DNA from: Ralstonia sp. 25mfcol4.1
GTDB lineage: Bacteria; Pseudomonadota; Gammaproteobacteria; Burkholderiales; Burkholderiaceae
Reading direction: 5' to 3'
Assembly (NCBI RefSeq): GCF_900104095.1
Contig: NZ_FNJO01000006.1
Location: 1-64,000 of the forward strand
DNA: 64,000 nt
Shown in pieces: positions 1 to 8,332 of the stretch. Position 1 is the first letter of the stretch; each line of letters opens with the position of its first letter. Both the position numbers and the translations under genes were made by a program. Under the pieces are notes generated by a model. That model did not search any database and was not told the DNA's origin. It worked only from the letters and a program-made list of their open reading frames with translations.

Positions 1-405
1 TTGCGCGTCGATGACGGCCTCGCCGTCTTCCTTGGTGAAGGCGCCTTGCTGCGGCGCCGGCAGGATGTCCAGCACGAGTTCCGACGGCCGGCATAGCCGC
101 ACGCCTAACTCGGTGACGACGAATGGCCGGTTGATCAGGATCGGATGGGCCAGCATGGCATCGAGCAACTGGTCGTCGGTGAGTGCTGGATCACCAAGGC
201 CAAGCTCGGCATAGGGCGTACCCTTCTCGCGGATCGCTTCGCGCACAGTGAGCCCGGCATCGCGGATCATCGCCTGCAAGGTCTGCCGGTCGGGTGGCGT
301 GTTCACGTACTGGATGACGGTGGGCTCGATGCCCGCATTGCGGATCATGGCCAGCGTGTTGCGCGACGTACCGCACGCCGGGTTGTGATAGATGGTGACG
401 GTCAT
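1..405 (-). CDS. arsC: Arsenate reductase, glutaredoxin-coupled ArsC family (3' end cut by window)
   Basis: Reduces arsenate to arsenite in the cytoplasm using glutathione and glutaredoxin, supplying substrate for the arsenite pump encoded just upstream. The protein begins MTVTIYHNPACGTSRN; C11 in the NPACGTSR motif matches the catalytic Cys12 of E. coli R773 ArsC. The open frame continues to base 1 with 135 codons and no stop; the family is about 140 residues, so only a few residues are missing. It is the last visible gene of a minus-strand ars operon and starts 8 bases after the ACR3 stop. It is unrelated in fold to the other ArsC at 1475-1987, so the operon carries two kinds of arsenate reductase. 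Family assignment is firm. Confidence 0.9.
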   Translation of the reverse strand, partial: MTVTIYHNPACGTSRNTLAMIRNAGIEPTVIQYVNTPPDRQTLQAMIRDAGLTVREAIREKGTPYAELGLGDPALTDDQLLDAMLAHPILINRPFVVTELGVRLCRPSELVLDILPAPQQGAFTKEDGEAVIDAQ

Positions 406-413
406 GGGGTATC

Positions 414-1478
414 TCAGTGCGATTCGTACCAGTGCTGTGAGCGGTTGACCACGCCCACGACGAACAGCATCACGGGGACTTCGATCAGCACGCCGACGAC
501 GGTGGCGAGCGCCGCGCCGGATTGGAAGCCGAACAGGCTGATGGCGGTGGCCACGGCCAGTTCGAAGAAGTTGCTGGCGCCGATCAGGGCGGATGGGCCG
601 GCCACGCAATGGGCCACGCCGAGCTTGCGGTTGAGCAGATAGGCCAGGCCGGAGTTCAGCAAGACCTGAATCAGGATCGGTACGGCCAGCAGCAGGATGA
701 TCAATGGCTGTTCGACGATGGCATTGCCCTGGAAGCCAAACAGCAGCACCAGCGTCGCGAGCAGGGCGGTGATCGAGTAGGGACCCAGCGCGCAAACTAC
801 ACGCTTGTAGGTGGCTTCGCCCCGTGCCAGAAGTGCCTTGCGGATGACCTGTGCGATCAGCACCGGCACCACAATGTAGAGGGCCACCGAGGTGATTAGC
901 GTATCCCAGGGCACCGTGATCGACGACAGACCCAGCAGCAGCGCGACGACGGGCGCGAAGGCGACGACCATGATCGCGTCGTTGAGCGCGACCTGCGACA
1001 GCGTGAAGTACGGATCGCCCTTGCAGAGCTGGGACCAGACAAACACCATCGCCGTGCAGGGTGCCGCCGCCAGCAGGATCAGGCCAGCGATATAGCTGTC
1101 GAGTTGATCCACTGGCAGCCAGCCAGCGAACAGGTGTCGGATGAAGATCCAGCCCAGCAGCGCCATGGAGAACGGCTTGACCAGCCAGTTCACAAAGAGC
1201 GTCACGCCGATGCCGCGCCAGTGTCCCGCGACCTGGCCCATGGCACCGAAATCGATCTTGATCAGCATCGGGATGATCATGATCCAGATCAGCACGCCGA
1301 CCGGCAGGTTCACCTGTGCGACCTCCATGGCGCCAATGGCCTGAAAGACCGGTGGCAGCCATTGACCGAGCAGGATGCCCGCCACGATGCAGAGCGCCAC
1401 CCAGACGGTCAGGTAGCGCTCGAAGAAGCCAATGGCGCTGGGTTGTGCCGCTGCGGCGGACCGTTGCGCCGTGCTCAT
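414..1478 (-). CDS. acr3: ACR3-family arsenite efflux permease
   Basis: Inner-membrane arsenite carrier that exports As(III) using the proton motive force. The 354-residue length and about ten hydrophobic segments match bacterial ACR3 proteins. The segment APCTAMVFVWS holds the conserved Cys (C141) needed for metalloid transport, and a conserved Glu lies in the later FFELAVATAISLFG segment. It overlaps the stop of the upstream arsC by four bases (ATGA), indicating translational coupling, and is followed closely by the second arsC. Related bile-acid/sodium symporters share the fold, but the ars context and motifs make ACR3 clear. Confidence 0.95.
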   Translation of the reverse strand: MSTAQRSAAAAQPSAIGFFERYLTVWVALCIVAGILLGQWLPPVFQAIGAMEVAQVNLPVGVLIWIMIIPMLIKIDFGAMGQVAGHWRGIGVTLFVNWLVKPFSMALLGWIFIRHLFAGWLPVDQLDSYIAGLILLAAAPCTAMVFVWSQLCKGDPYFTLSQVALNDAIMVVAFAPVVALLLGLSSITVPWDTLITSVALYIVVPVLIAQVIRKALLARGEATYKRVVCALGPYSITALLATLVLLFGFQGNAIVEQPLIILLLAVPILIQVLLNSGLAYLLNRKLGVAHCVAGPSALIGASNFFELAVATAISLFGFQSGAALATVVGVLIEVPVMLFVVGVVNRSQHWYESH

Positions 1479-1987
1479 TGCCCGGCCTCCACAGGCTGCT
1501 CGCCGATGGCGCGCATCTCCTTCTGGATGGCGTTATGGTCCAGCACGTGCAGCGGCAGGTTCACGAACTGGCTGACGCGATTGAGGATCTGACGGAAGAC
1601 CTGGTCGAACACCTTGCGCTTCTCGTCATCGGAGCCCTGGATGGCGGCGGGGTCCATGAAGCCCCCTTGTGCCGTGATGGGCGTGCCGGGCCAGATCGGG
1701 CAGATCTCGCCCGCGGCCTGGTCGCAGACGGTGATGACGAAGTCCATCCTGGGTGCGTCGGGCAGGGCGAACTCATCCCAGTTCTTGCTGCGCAGGCCAG
1801 AGGTGTCGTAGCCGATCGACTGGCAGCGCTCGATGGCAAAGGGATTGACCGTGCCAGAGGGATGGCTGCCGGCGCTGTAGGCGTGAAAGCGTCCCTTGCC
1901 GAGCACATTGAACAGCGCTTCGGCCATGACGCTGCGGGCGGAATTGCCGGTGCACAGCACCAGCACGTTGAAAGTCTTGTCGGACAT
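1475..1987 (-). CDS. arsC: Arsenate reductase, low-molecular-weight phosphatase family
   Basis: Reduces arsenate to arsenite by a cysteine relay. The 170-residue protein opens with the P-loop CTGNSARS (C12 and R18 of the C-X5-R signature) typical of LMW tyrosine phosphatase-like ArsC. The later cysteines C88 and C96 (CDQAAGEIC) are placed like the resolving pair of thioredoxin-dependent ArsC, and a downstream Asp in GGFMDP fits the general acid. It lies third in the ars operon, about 87 bases after arsI, and its stop overlaps the ACR3 start. Whether thioredoxin or mycothiol/glutaredoxin recycles it cannot be read from sequence; the two-cysteine arrangement favours thioredoxin. Confidence 0.93.
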   Translation of the reverse strand: MSDKTFNVLVLCTGNSARSVMAEALFNVLGKGRFHAYSAGSHPSGTVNPFAIERCQSIGYDTSGLRSKNWDEFALPDAPRMDFVITVCDQAAGEICPIWPGTPITAQGGFMDPAAIQGSDDEKRKVFDQVFRQILNRVSQFVNLPLHVLDHNAIQKEMRAIGEQPVEAGQ

Positions 1988-2074
1988 GGTGGTTGTTGGG
2001 CGATTGAGCGACGTTGGGGCGAGCGGGTGCCTCCTCGCGCGAGGTCCCGATGCGGGAGGCGGGTCAGGGAGTGC

Positions 2075-2563
2075 TCAGCAGCAGCCGGATTCCGGCGTGC
2101 AGCAGGCGGTCTTGGCGGTTGGCTTCGGCGTGGCGCTCAATTGGACCGGCACGCAGCACGCGGCGGCCTCGGCGCTCCGCTCCCGTGACTCACCATAGGT
2201 CGGCGCGCCACCAAGCGTGTGAAACGATTCCCAAGCGATCCCCGTTGGGTCCACTGACCAGTGCTTGTTCGAGGTCGCGTAGCAGCAGTTCGTCTCGGAC
2301 TGGGACTGCAGGGGCAGGTCGGCGCTGGCGAGGCGCGTCTGCGTCTCGGCCAGCTCCGCGTCGGTCTCTACCTGGATGCCGAGATGGTCGACGCCGAGCT
2401 TCTCCGTGCGATTGGAGATCGCGAAGTTCACGCGCGGGTCGTCGAGCGCCCACTTGGCGTAGTCGTCCCGGACGACAGTGGGTTCGGCAGCGAACAGGGC
2501 CGAGTAGTAGCGGATGCTGGCCGGCAGGTCGGCCACGCTGACGTGGACGTGGAAGCGCTTCAT
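2075..2563 (-). CDS. arsI: ArsI/CadI-family dioxygenase, predicted C-As lyase
   Basis: Predicted non-haem Fe(II) dioxygenase of the vicinal-oxygen-chelate fold that cleaves the C-As bond of trivalent organoarsenicals. The 162-residue protein has H5, H60 and E112 at the positions expected for the metal triad. It also has the vicinal pair C93-C94 in TNCCYATSNK, the As(III)-binding hallmark that separates ArsI from ordinary glyoxalases. Its C-terminus adds further Cys pairs (AACC, TACC, GCC), a common tail in this group. It starts three bases after the arsR stop. CadI cadmium-induced proteins are close relatives, but the ars context favours ArsI. Confidence 0.85.
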   Translation of the reverse strand: MKRFHVHVSVADLPASIRYYSALFAAEPTVVRDDYAKWALDDPRVNFAISNRTEKLGVDHLGIQVETDAELAETQTRLASADLPLQSQSETNCCYATSNKHWSVDPTGIAWESFHTLGGAPTYGESRERSAEAAACCVPVQLSATPKPTAKTACCTPESGCC

Positions 2564-2566
2564 GGT

Positions 2567-2896
2567 TCAGGACTCCGTGGCGACGGAACAAGAGGACACC
2601 GGCGAACACGGATTGCCACCACAGCAGTTCTCCGTGAGATAGCCGAGCAGGGCATTCATGGTCTCGAAGCGTGCCATGTAGATGATCGACCGGCCCTCCT
2701 GGCGGCTGGCCAGCAGACCGGCGCGGTGTAATTCCTTGAGGTGGAATGACAGCGAGGAGGCCGGCATCTCCATCAGTTCGGCAATGCGGCCAGCCGGCAG
2801 GCCTTCGGGGCCGGCCTGCACGAGCAGGCGGAACACAGCCAGACGGACGGCGTGGGCGAGCGCGGCAAGCGCTTCCAGGGCGTTATCGGTTTCCAT
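2567..2896 (-). CDS. arsR: ArsR/SmtB-family arsenic-responsive repressor
   Basis: Winged-helix homodimeric repressor (109 residues) of the ars operon, released by As(III). The HTH spans about residues 34-58 (AGRIAELMEMPASSLSFHLK). There is no Cys pair in the recognition helix; instead C91-C92 with C97 and C102 cluster at the C-terminus (ENCCGGNPCS). This matches the Acidithiobacillus-type ArsR, whose C-terminal Cys triad binds arsenite. The start is fixed: an in-frame TGA lies seven codons upstream with no other start codon between. The ATG overlaps a perfect operator and has no Shine-Dalgarno sequence, so the transcript is probably leaderless. Confidence 0.93.
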   Translation of the reverse strand: METDNALEALAALAHAVRLAVFRLLVQAGPEGLPAGRIAELMEMPASSLSFHLKELHRAGLLASRQEGRSIIYMARFETMNALLGYLTENCCGGNPCSPVSSCSVATES

Positions 2897-2931
2897 GATT
2901 CGACTATAGTCGAATCATAAAAGCGTTGCAA
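2895..2931 (-). promoter_or_regulatory. ars promoter with embedded ArsR operator
   Basis: On the minus strand a -35 TTGCAA (2926-2931) and -10 TATAGT (2903-2908) are separated by 17 bases, close to the sigma-70 consensus. A perfect 24-base palindrome covers 2895-2918 (half-site ATGATTCGACTA), so a bound ArsR dimer would block the -10 and the start site. The arsR ATG begins seven bases after the -10, which would put the first transcribed base at or next to the A of ATG. No alternative promoter is visible between here and the truncated gene at 3050. Confidence 0.85.
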
Positions 2932-3049
2932 GCGTACTGTTGTGACGGTCGGCCTCAGCAGGTGGCTCAGCCGGGTCAATATACGGCGTCTAGTTAGCGA
3001 GGTACGTGAGACAGCGAGCAACGTGTCCTGAGTAAAGAACAAGGGCCGC

Positions 3050-3703
3050 TTGGGAACTCGGTATGAGGCAGTGGTGGAGATCGAGCATTGGCTCGATGAT
3101 GGCGAAACGCTATCGCAGGTCGCGGTCGCCGACCTGCCTTTCGAAGTGCTGCCCTACCTGGCCCCGAGCCGTTATTGCGAATCTGACCGCATGATGGAAT
3201 TTGCGATGCGCGAGTTTGGCAGCATGCGGCAGGGCTACCCGCGCGTGTATGCGATACGGGAGTGGGTGCGCAACCATGTGCGCTTTCTTTCACGGTCGAC
3301 CAACGAGGGGACGTCGGCGATCGATACGCTCATGGAGCGTACGGGGGTGTGCCGGGATTTCGCTCATTTGATGATCGCCATCTGTCGCGCGCTGAGCATC
3401 CAGGCCCGTATTTCCAGCAGCCTGGACTATGGCGCGGATCCGGCGATGGGGCCACCCGATTTCCATGCGGTGCTCGAGGTGTATCTCTCGAACGGCTGGT
3501 ATTTGCTTGATCCGTCGGGGATGTCCATTCCGACCGGACTGCTGCGCATCGGCACCGGCCGGGATGCCGCCGATGTTCCCTTTGCCGCGATATTCGGCAA
3601 GGTCGGGTCGGAGCGGCCCTACATCGAAATCGAGGCTCTGACCGATTCTGCCGCCGGCATTGGCATGCCGCTCGCCACAACACGCGCCATCTCGACCTGG
3701 TGA
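3050..3703 (+). pseudogene. Transglutaminase-like cysteine peptidase-fold protein, 5'-truncated
   Basis: The reading frame resembles bacterial transglutaminase-like proteins. It retains the catalytic triad region: Cys in RTGVCRDFAHL, His in PPDFHAVLEVYL and Asp in WYLLDPSGM. Family members usually run to 260-290 residues, with an N-terminal beta domain before the PSRYCESDR segment. Here only about 40 residues precede that segment and the only available start is TTG without a good ribosome site. I infer loss of roughly the first 60-80 residues, probably when the neighbouring ars operon was inserted. It may still make a shortened protein. The natural substrate of this family is generally unknown. 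Confidence 0.6.
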
Positions 3704-3864
3704 TCCGCGCTCAGTTGCTGGCCGCCTTCCATGATCTCGGTTTCCATTGCAGCGTTCCATTCTTCGGTTCCATGGCTTCATCGACGAACGCCGCTGGGAT
3801 GCGTTCCAGCGGGATCTGCCATGGCTCAGGCGTAGTCTTTCTGACAGAGCGTGGGGCCTCCAGA

Positions 3865-4137
3865 TCAGCGCCAAGAAGCCTGCAGCAGGCCCAGCAGCAG
3901 GTCGATGGCGAGACGGCCTCGCTGAACACCTGCGTGTTCGGCGCAACCATGCGACTCATAGGGGGTGCCTGAATGAAGCGGCCCCCAAACGCGCGTGCCG
4001 TGCTGCACCTCATCGACGCATACCTCATAGCCCCAGCCAGTACTGAACTTCACGGGATCGGAGTCCTCAAGAAATACCTTTACGGACAGTACTAGCCCGC
4101 GATAGCTATGCGCGGTCGTGTCTGCTGGATCGGCCAA
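3865..4137 (-). CDS. Small conserved-looking protein of unknown function
   Basis: A 90-residue frame with a TTG start (MADPADTTAHSYRGLVLS). No function recognised. Its layout (YRG, alternating hydrophobic strands, a WGYEVCV strand, then an Ala/Gly-rich helix ending GRLAIDLLLG) resembles the protein encoded at 4343-4627, so the two may belong to one family of small alpha/beta proteins. The weak start and lack of a clear ribosome site leave the exact N-terminus open. It lies between a truncated transglutaminase and gene-free sequence, so it could itself be a remnant. Confidence 0.42.
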   Translation of the reverse strand: MADPADTTAHSYRGLVLSVKVFLEDSDPVKFSTGWGYEVCVDEVQHGTRVWGPLHSGTPYESHGCAEHAGVQRGRLAIDLLLGLLQASWR

Positions 4138-4342
4138 GAGCTACGCCCCGGTGAAGTTGATCAATGCGGCGGTTAGCCCGTGTCGCAAGAGTTTGCGAGA
4201 GACTGTCATGCTGAACGGGAACATCGTCGAGGGATGTAGGCCGTTGTCCTACGTCGTCTAGGGTGCGTCCAGGCCCAAAAATAGATGCTGGCCGTCGCGG
4301 ACAATCAGCGTAGAGTGGGAGACTTCTCCTTGGGAGCATGGC

Positions 4343-4627
4343 ATGGACACTTATCCGGCAGCAAACAGCAAAGGCTTCAACATTTACCCGCTAGTCTACA
4401 AATACGATCCGCCGCGTGAATGGCATGAACGAAGGCCGGACCGTAGCTACAGCGCCTCCGTAGTGATCTGTCGGGAGGGTATCGCGCCGACAGCCGACAG
4501 CGGGCGAGTCTTTCAAGTACCGGATGCACAGTGGGCCGATTTGGGTGTGGCCAAGCGCGCAGCGGTCCAGCACGGGACGGACATCATCGAAGGATTGGTC
4601 AGCGGCGAATCGCTGGCGGGTATCTGA
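4343..4627 (+). CDS. Small hypothetical protein
   Basis: A 94-residue protein starting MDTYPAANSKGFNIYPLVYK with a GGGAG ribosome site seven bases before the ATG. No known domain recognised. Strand-like segments (FNIYPLVYKY, SYSASVVICR) are followed by a SGRVFQVPD turn and an amphipathic helix ending GTDIIEGLVSG, the same order as in the protein at 3865-4137. It contains no signal peptide or membrane segment, so a cytoplasmic location is likely. It converges on the chemotaxis-type hybrid gene, with about 40 bases between the stops. Confidence 0.6.
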   Translation: MDTYPAANSKGFNIYPLVYKYDPPREWHERRPDRSYSASVVICREGIAPTADSGRVFQVPDAQWADLGVAKRAAVQHGTDIIEGLVSGESLAGI

Positions 4628-4666
4628 CACGGGGATGCCGCCTGCCATGCGTACCTTACTCTGGGT

Positions 4667-7102
4667 CTAGGCTCCTCGCTTGTCTAGCGCCTCTGAGCCC
4701 ATATGAGCGCCGATATCGGCGAACGTAATTGCCACACCGGCGATCGCGGCTGTCTCTGAGAGGTACGGAAATGTCTTGCGCAGAAAGCTTCGGCCCTTGT
4801 CGTCGCGTGTGACGGCTTCGCGCGCTTCGCCGGTGCGGACCACATGCTGGATGTCGGTATAGAAGTGAGGGTCGCGGAATATCGGCACGAGGTCAGCGAT
4901 TTTCCTCCCGGTATCGGCCTGCCTTAGTGGAAACACGTCGCGCATCGTCGGCGTGAACCACTGAAGTCTCAGTTCCAGATCAAGAAAAAGAGCCATGACC
5001 TGGCCGGAAAGCAACACGCGGCTTTGCATCGCGAGCCGCTCGATGTTTCTCGTCAGGTCGCGGTTGACATCGTTGAGATCCTCGTTGCTTTGTTTGAGCT
5101 GTTCGTTGGACGCCTTGAGTTCTTCGTTGAGGGCCTGCAATTCCTCGCGCGACGCTTCCAGCTCCTCGCGGGACGTGCGCGCTTCGTCTTTCCAATTGAC
5201 GCTGGCACCCACAGCAAGGTCGTCTTGTAAAAGGTTGGAGTCGCCCGCGCCCAGTGCGTCGGAACAGTCTTGCTCCGGTATGAACGACACCAGAATACGG
5301 TCCCATGCACCTCCACCCAAGGTTTGGAGCGGGGTAAGTCGCATGCTTAGCTGAGTGTCCTTTGCAAGGGCGGCCGTCAGGTTTGTCAACGTGAGCGGGT
5401 CGTGCGATTCCTGCACTTGGCGGATGCCGTATTGGAGTTGTGACACCCATTCCCGTGGGACGAGATCCGTGAGGTTGAGGGAGGGCTCCCCGGCGGGCAG
5501 TGTCAAGATACCCTTCGTGCTACCGTATGTCCTTAGCACGTCGCCCCTGTGGTCGATCAGTGCCGACGGAACGTCGAATTGCTCATGGGCGACGCGAAGC
5601 GCAGCCGCTGTCCGTGCTGTGCTACTCGGAGCAGTGGATACGGGGTCGCGTCGGACACCTGGCATTGGGCCGACTTTGCGATAGATATTCCATTGTACGG
5701 AGACCGCTTCGAATCCTTGGGCGTTAGAAGGCAGTGCTTCACTCCTGCCTAGAAAAAGAACGCCGCCAGTGCGCAACGCGCCGTGAAGACGGAACAAGAC
5801 TTCCTCGACTGTCGCTCGCTCGAGATAGATGAACAGGTTGCGGCAGGTGACCAGGTCGAGTTCCGCAAACGGCGGGTCCGAGAGTAGATCCTGCGGCACG
5901 AACACCAATTTTTCGCGCAGGAACCGTTTCACGCGAAAGAACGCGTCGACCTGGTAAAGGTACCGGCTCTGGCGCGTGGGCGAAAGCCCCGTCAGGGCCT
6001 CACTTCGGAACACGCCGCGACTCGCCTTTGCGACGAGCTCCGGCGCAGCGTCTGTAGCAAAGATCTGGAAGTCTGGAGGGGTGGCCAATTCGTGCGCGAT
6101 TTCGTCGAGGAGCATCGCTATGGAGTACGCCTCCTCGCCCGTCGCGCATGCCGGCGTCCATACCCTTACCGTGCGAGCGGTTCCGGCCGCGGCGACCAGC
6201 GGTCTGAGCACATCGTTGCCCAGGATCTCCCAGGCATCGCTGTCACGGAAGAATTCGGTAACATGGATGGGGATGCCTCGCACCAGTGCCTCCAGTTCGA
6301 CCGGATCATCCTCGAGAAGCAGGGCATAGTCGTCGAACGACCAGACCTTTCGCATATCCATACGTTGTTGGACGCGCCAAAGCAGCGGCGAAGGCTTGTA
6401 TCCGCTCAAGTTGAATCCCGCCCGCTGTCCCACCAGTTCGATTATCCGGCCCAGCGTCTGCGACATGCCACCTGTCCAGTCGGCGGAGCCCGTAGGACGT
6501 ACATAGGCTGGGTCGGCGCAGGCCACCAGTTGTCGACCCATCGCGCCGACAGGCAGGATATGGTCATGGATGCCGCGCTGGATGACGGCTTGAGGCATCG
6601 AGTCATGTAAGGCCGTGAGGGGGTCCTGTACGATGACGATGCCGCCAGCCTGACGGATGCGGACCGCACCTGCGGTTCCGTCCATGCCGGTACCTGACAG
6701 GATGACCGCTATGGAGCGCGGTTCCTCACGCAGCGCCAGACTTTCAAGGAATGCGTCAATCGTGTCGATGCCGGGCCGTCGACCGCCGCCTTGCGCCTGG
6801 CTTGTATGAAACCGGCCATTTTCAAGCGTCAGGATATGATCAGGCGCTGGGACGTACACCGTATTCGTTTCGGGTCGCATGCCGTCTGCGACAACCTGGA
6901 CCGGCAGGTGGGTCCATCTCGCGATCAGATCCGGCAAACCACTGGGGCGGTCGCTGGGCAAATGCTGCAGCACGACGAGCGCAAACGGCAGCTTGGCAGG
7001 AAGTCCCTCAAAAAGCTTCTGCAGGGCGGTGATGCCACCGGCCGACGCTCCGACGGCAACGACGGGTACGTCGACGGGGCTTCTAGCTAACGACTTTTCC
7101 AT
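4667..7102 (-). CDS. CheB-CheR-PAS hybrid (methylesterase/methyltransferase) protein
   Basis: Single chain joining a CheB methylesterase domain (about residues 12-190), a CheR methyltransferase domain (about 210-480), a long coiled coil (about 640-700, EELEASREELQALNEEL) and one C-terminal PAS domain. With the start used here the CheB triad is S20 (GASAGG), H47 (VLQHLP) and D141 (GTGMDGT). CheR shows the SAM-binding VWTPACATGEEAYS and the LVTCRNLFIYL segment. Many relatives continue into a histidine kinase or GGDEF domain; this one stops after the PAS. Of three in-frame ATGs, the third (7102) has a GGGAG site at proper spacing, so I chose it (811 residues). No receiver domain or chemoreceptor gene lies nearby, so a role in stress signalling rather than chemotaxis is inferred. 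Confidence 0.9.
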   Translation of the reverse strand: MEKSLARSPVDVPVVAVGASAGGITALQKLFEGLPAKLPFALVVLQHLPSDRPSGLPDLIARWTHLPVQVVADGMRPETNTVYVPAPDHILTLENGRFHTSQAQGGGRRPGIDTIDAFLESLALREEPRSIAVILSGTGMDGTAGAVRIRQAGGIVIVQDPLTALHDSMPQAVIQRGIHDHILPVGAMGRQLVACADPAYVRPTGSADWTGGMSQTLGRIIELVGQRAGFNLSGYKPSPLLWRVQQRMDMRKVWSFDDYALLLEDDPVELEALVRGIPIHVTEFFRDSDAWEILGNDVLRPLVAAAGTARTVRVWTPACATGEEAYSIAMLLDEIAHELATPPDFQIFATDAAPELVAKASRGVFRSEALTGLSPTRQSRYLYQVDAFFRVKRFLREKLVFVPQDLLSDPPFAELDLVTCRNLFIYLERATVEEVLFRLHGALRTGGVLFLGRSEALPSNAQGFEAVSVQWNIYRKVGPMPGVRRDPVSTAPSSTARTAAALRVAHEQFDVPSALIDHRGDVLRTYGSTKGILTLPAGEPSLNLTDLVPREWVSQLQYGIRQVQESHDPLTLTNLTAALAKDTQLSMRLTPLQTLGGGAWDRILVSFIPEQDCSDALGAGDSNLLQDDLAVGASVNWKDEARTSREELEASREELQALNEELKASNEQLKQSNEDLNDVNRDLTRNIERLAMQSRVLLSGQVMALFLDLELRLQWFTPTMRDVFPLRQADTGRKIADLVPIFRDPHFYTDIQHVVRTGEAREAVTRDDKGRSFLRKTFPYLSETAAIAGVAITFADIGAHMGSEALDKRGA

Positions 7103-7126
7103 TGTCATCTCCCACATAGCGGAGCA

Positions 7127-7312
7127 TCAGCCGACTTCCGGTGGCACTTCTAGCGTAGCAACGCGAAAGCCACGCGCAAGGGCGACACCTCGTTTGGATA
7201 CCCAAGTCCCCTTGTCGGCAAAACAAGTTACATGGTCGCGCTCTGGCCAGTCAATGTGCTGCCGGTAGAATTGGTCAAGTGTTTCCGTGAAACTTGCGCG
7301 CCACCATGTCAT
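7127..7312 (-). CDS. Small hypothetical protein upstream of the CheB-CheR hybrid
   Basis: A 61-residue frame starting MTWWRASFTETLDQFYRQ with a GGAG sequence nine bases before the ATG. Its amino-acid composition is rich in aromatic and acidic residues and does not look like an antisense shadow. No domain recognised. It ends 24 bases before the chosen start of the CheB-CheR hybrid, so the two are probably co-transcribed. Its start overlaps the start of the divergent DUF3626 gene by a few bases. Confidence 0.45.
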   Translation of the reverse strand: MTWWRASFTETLDQFYRQHIDWPERDHVTCFADKGTWVSKRGVALARGFRVATLEVPPEVG

Positions 7313-8151
7313 CCGCCCGAACTCCAGCCGCCCGTGCTTGGGCCTACGTTGCCGCGAGATCTGCAGGCCAGCCGGTTGATCCAGGCTGGCGCGTAACGCT
7401 GAACTTCCACCCGGATCGGATGTTTCGGGGGCGGCCCCTGCTGGCGGTGATGGCCGATGATGGCGTGTATCGATCTCAGTTCGAAACTGGTACCAGCAAT
7501 GGCGGGCTGACCGCCTACCCCGGTGGCGATCGGTGGCACTGGGAAAGTCGGATCTTCGGACAGGCCTATGACACAACATCACCTTCCGAACGGCCGTGCT
7601 ATGGCGCGCTGAATCTGGGTCATGCACCAGCCGGCGCTGCGCCACGCTTTGGATCGGCGCATCTGCGGCTTGCTTCCGGCGTGCTGGCTCGCACGACGTT
7701 TTGCTACCCGGATAGCGTCTACGAGCCGAGTCACTTCGGCGTGTTTGACCGTTTCGCCCTTGTCGAACTTCTGGCTGCCGCGGCGCGGCATGTTGATCCC
7801 CTTGACCTTTACATCGAGGCTCATGTTCATGGCGGGGTGCTAATCGCGCGCGACGTGGAGGCCATCGTACTCGACCCATCATTCCGCCATACGGAGATCG
7901 AGGCGCTTGCCCATGCATTGCCCTGTCGTGTCGAATGGCACGCCGGCTTTCGCGCAGGAGCCGATTTGCTGCGCCGACAGCAAGAGTACCGCGGCCCAGC
8001 CGTCGCGGAACTTGCTGCGATCCTGGCAGGCGCACACCTGCTGACGCCGGTGCGGATTGGCGAGGCCTTGCACCTCGGCCAACACGATCCGCAGATGCTC
8101 AAACAGGTGTGGCACTGTCTGGCCCGTTTTGGCAACTGCAAGCCCCGCTGA
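7306..8151 (+). CDS. DUF3626 domain protein
   Basis: A 281-residue protein matching the DUF3626 family, whose function I do not know. Recognisable blocks are RVTLNFHPDR, YRSQFETGTSNGG, ERPCYGALN, PRFGSAHLRL and TFCYPDS, spread over residues about 30-150. A second half includes LYIEAHVHGG and ends with helical sequence. The conserved polar residues (His, Arg, Ser, Glu) suggest an enzyme, but this is inference. The ATG at 7306 was preferred over an in-frame TTG at 7294; neither has a strong ribosome site. It is divergent from, and slightly overlaps, the small gene at 7127-7312. Confidence 0.8.
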   Translation: MSSARTPAARAWAYVAARSAGQPVDPGWRVTLNFHPDRMFRGRPLLAVMADDGVYRSQFETGTSNGGLTAYPGGDRWHWESRIFGQAYDTTSPSERPCYGALNLGHAPAGAAPRFGSAHLRLASGVLARTTFCYPDSVYEPSHFGVFDRFALVELLAAAARHVDPLDLYIEAHVHGGVLIARDVEAIVLDPSFRHTEIEALAHALPCRVEWHAGFRAGADLLRRQQEYRGPAVAELAAILAGAHLLTPVRIGEALHLGQHDPQMLKQVWHCLARFGNCKPR

Positions 8152-8332
8152 GTCATGCTCGCCGTTGTTCATACGGCCGCTCGACCTCGGTGCATTCCGC
8201 TCCCCCCATCCATGGCGGATATTTGAAGCGGGCTCGATGGATGACCGCTGCTTGCCAGGAATCGGTCGACGACCCGGCACCAGGCTACGGTTGTCTCTCG
8301 CCGACCCAAAGCGCTAACTCGTGCCGCTCAAG

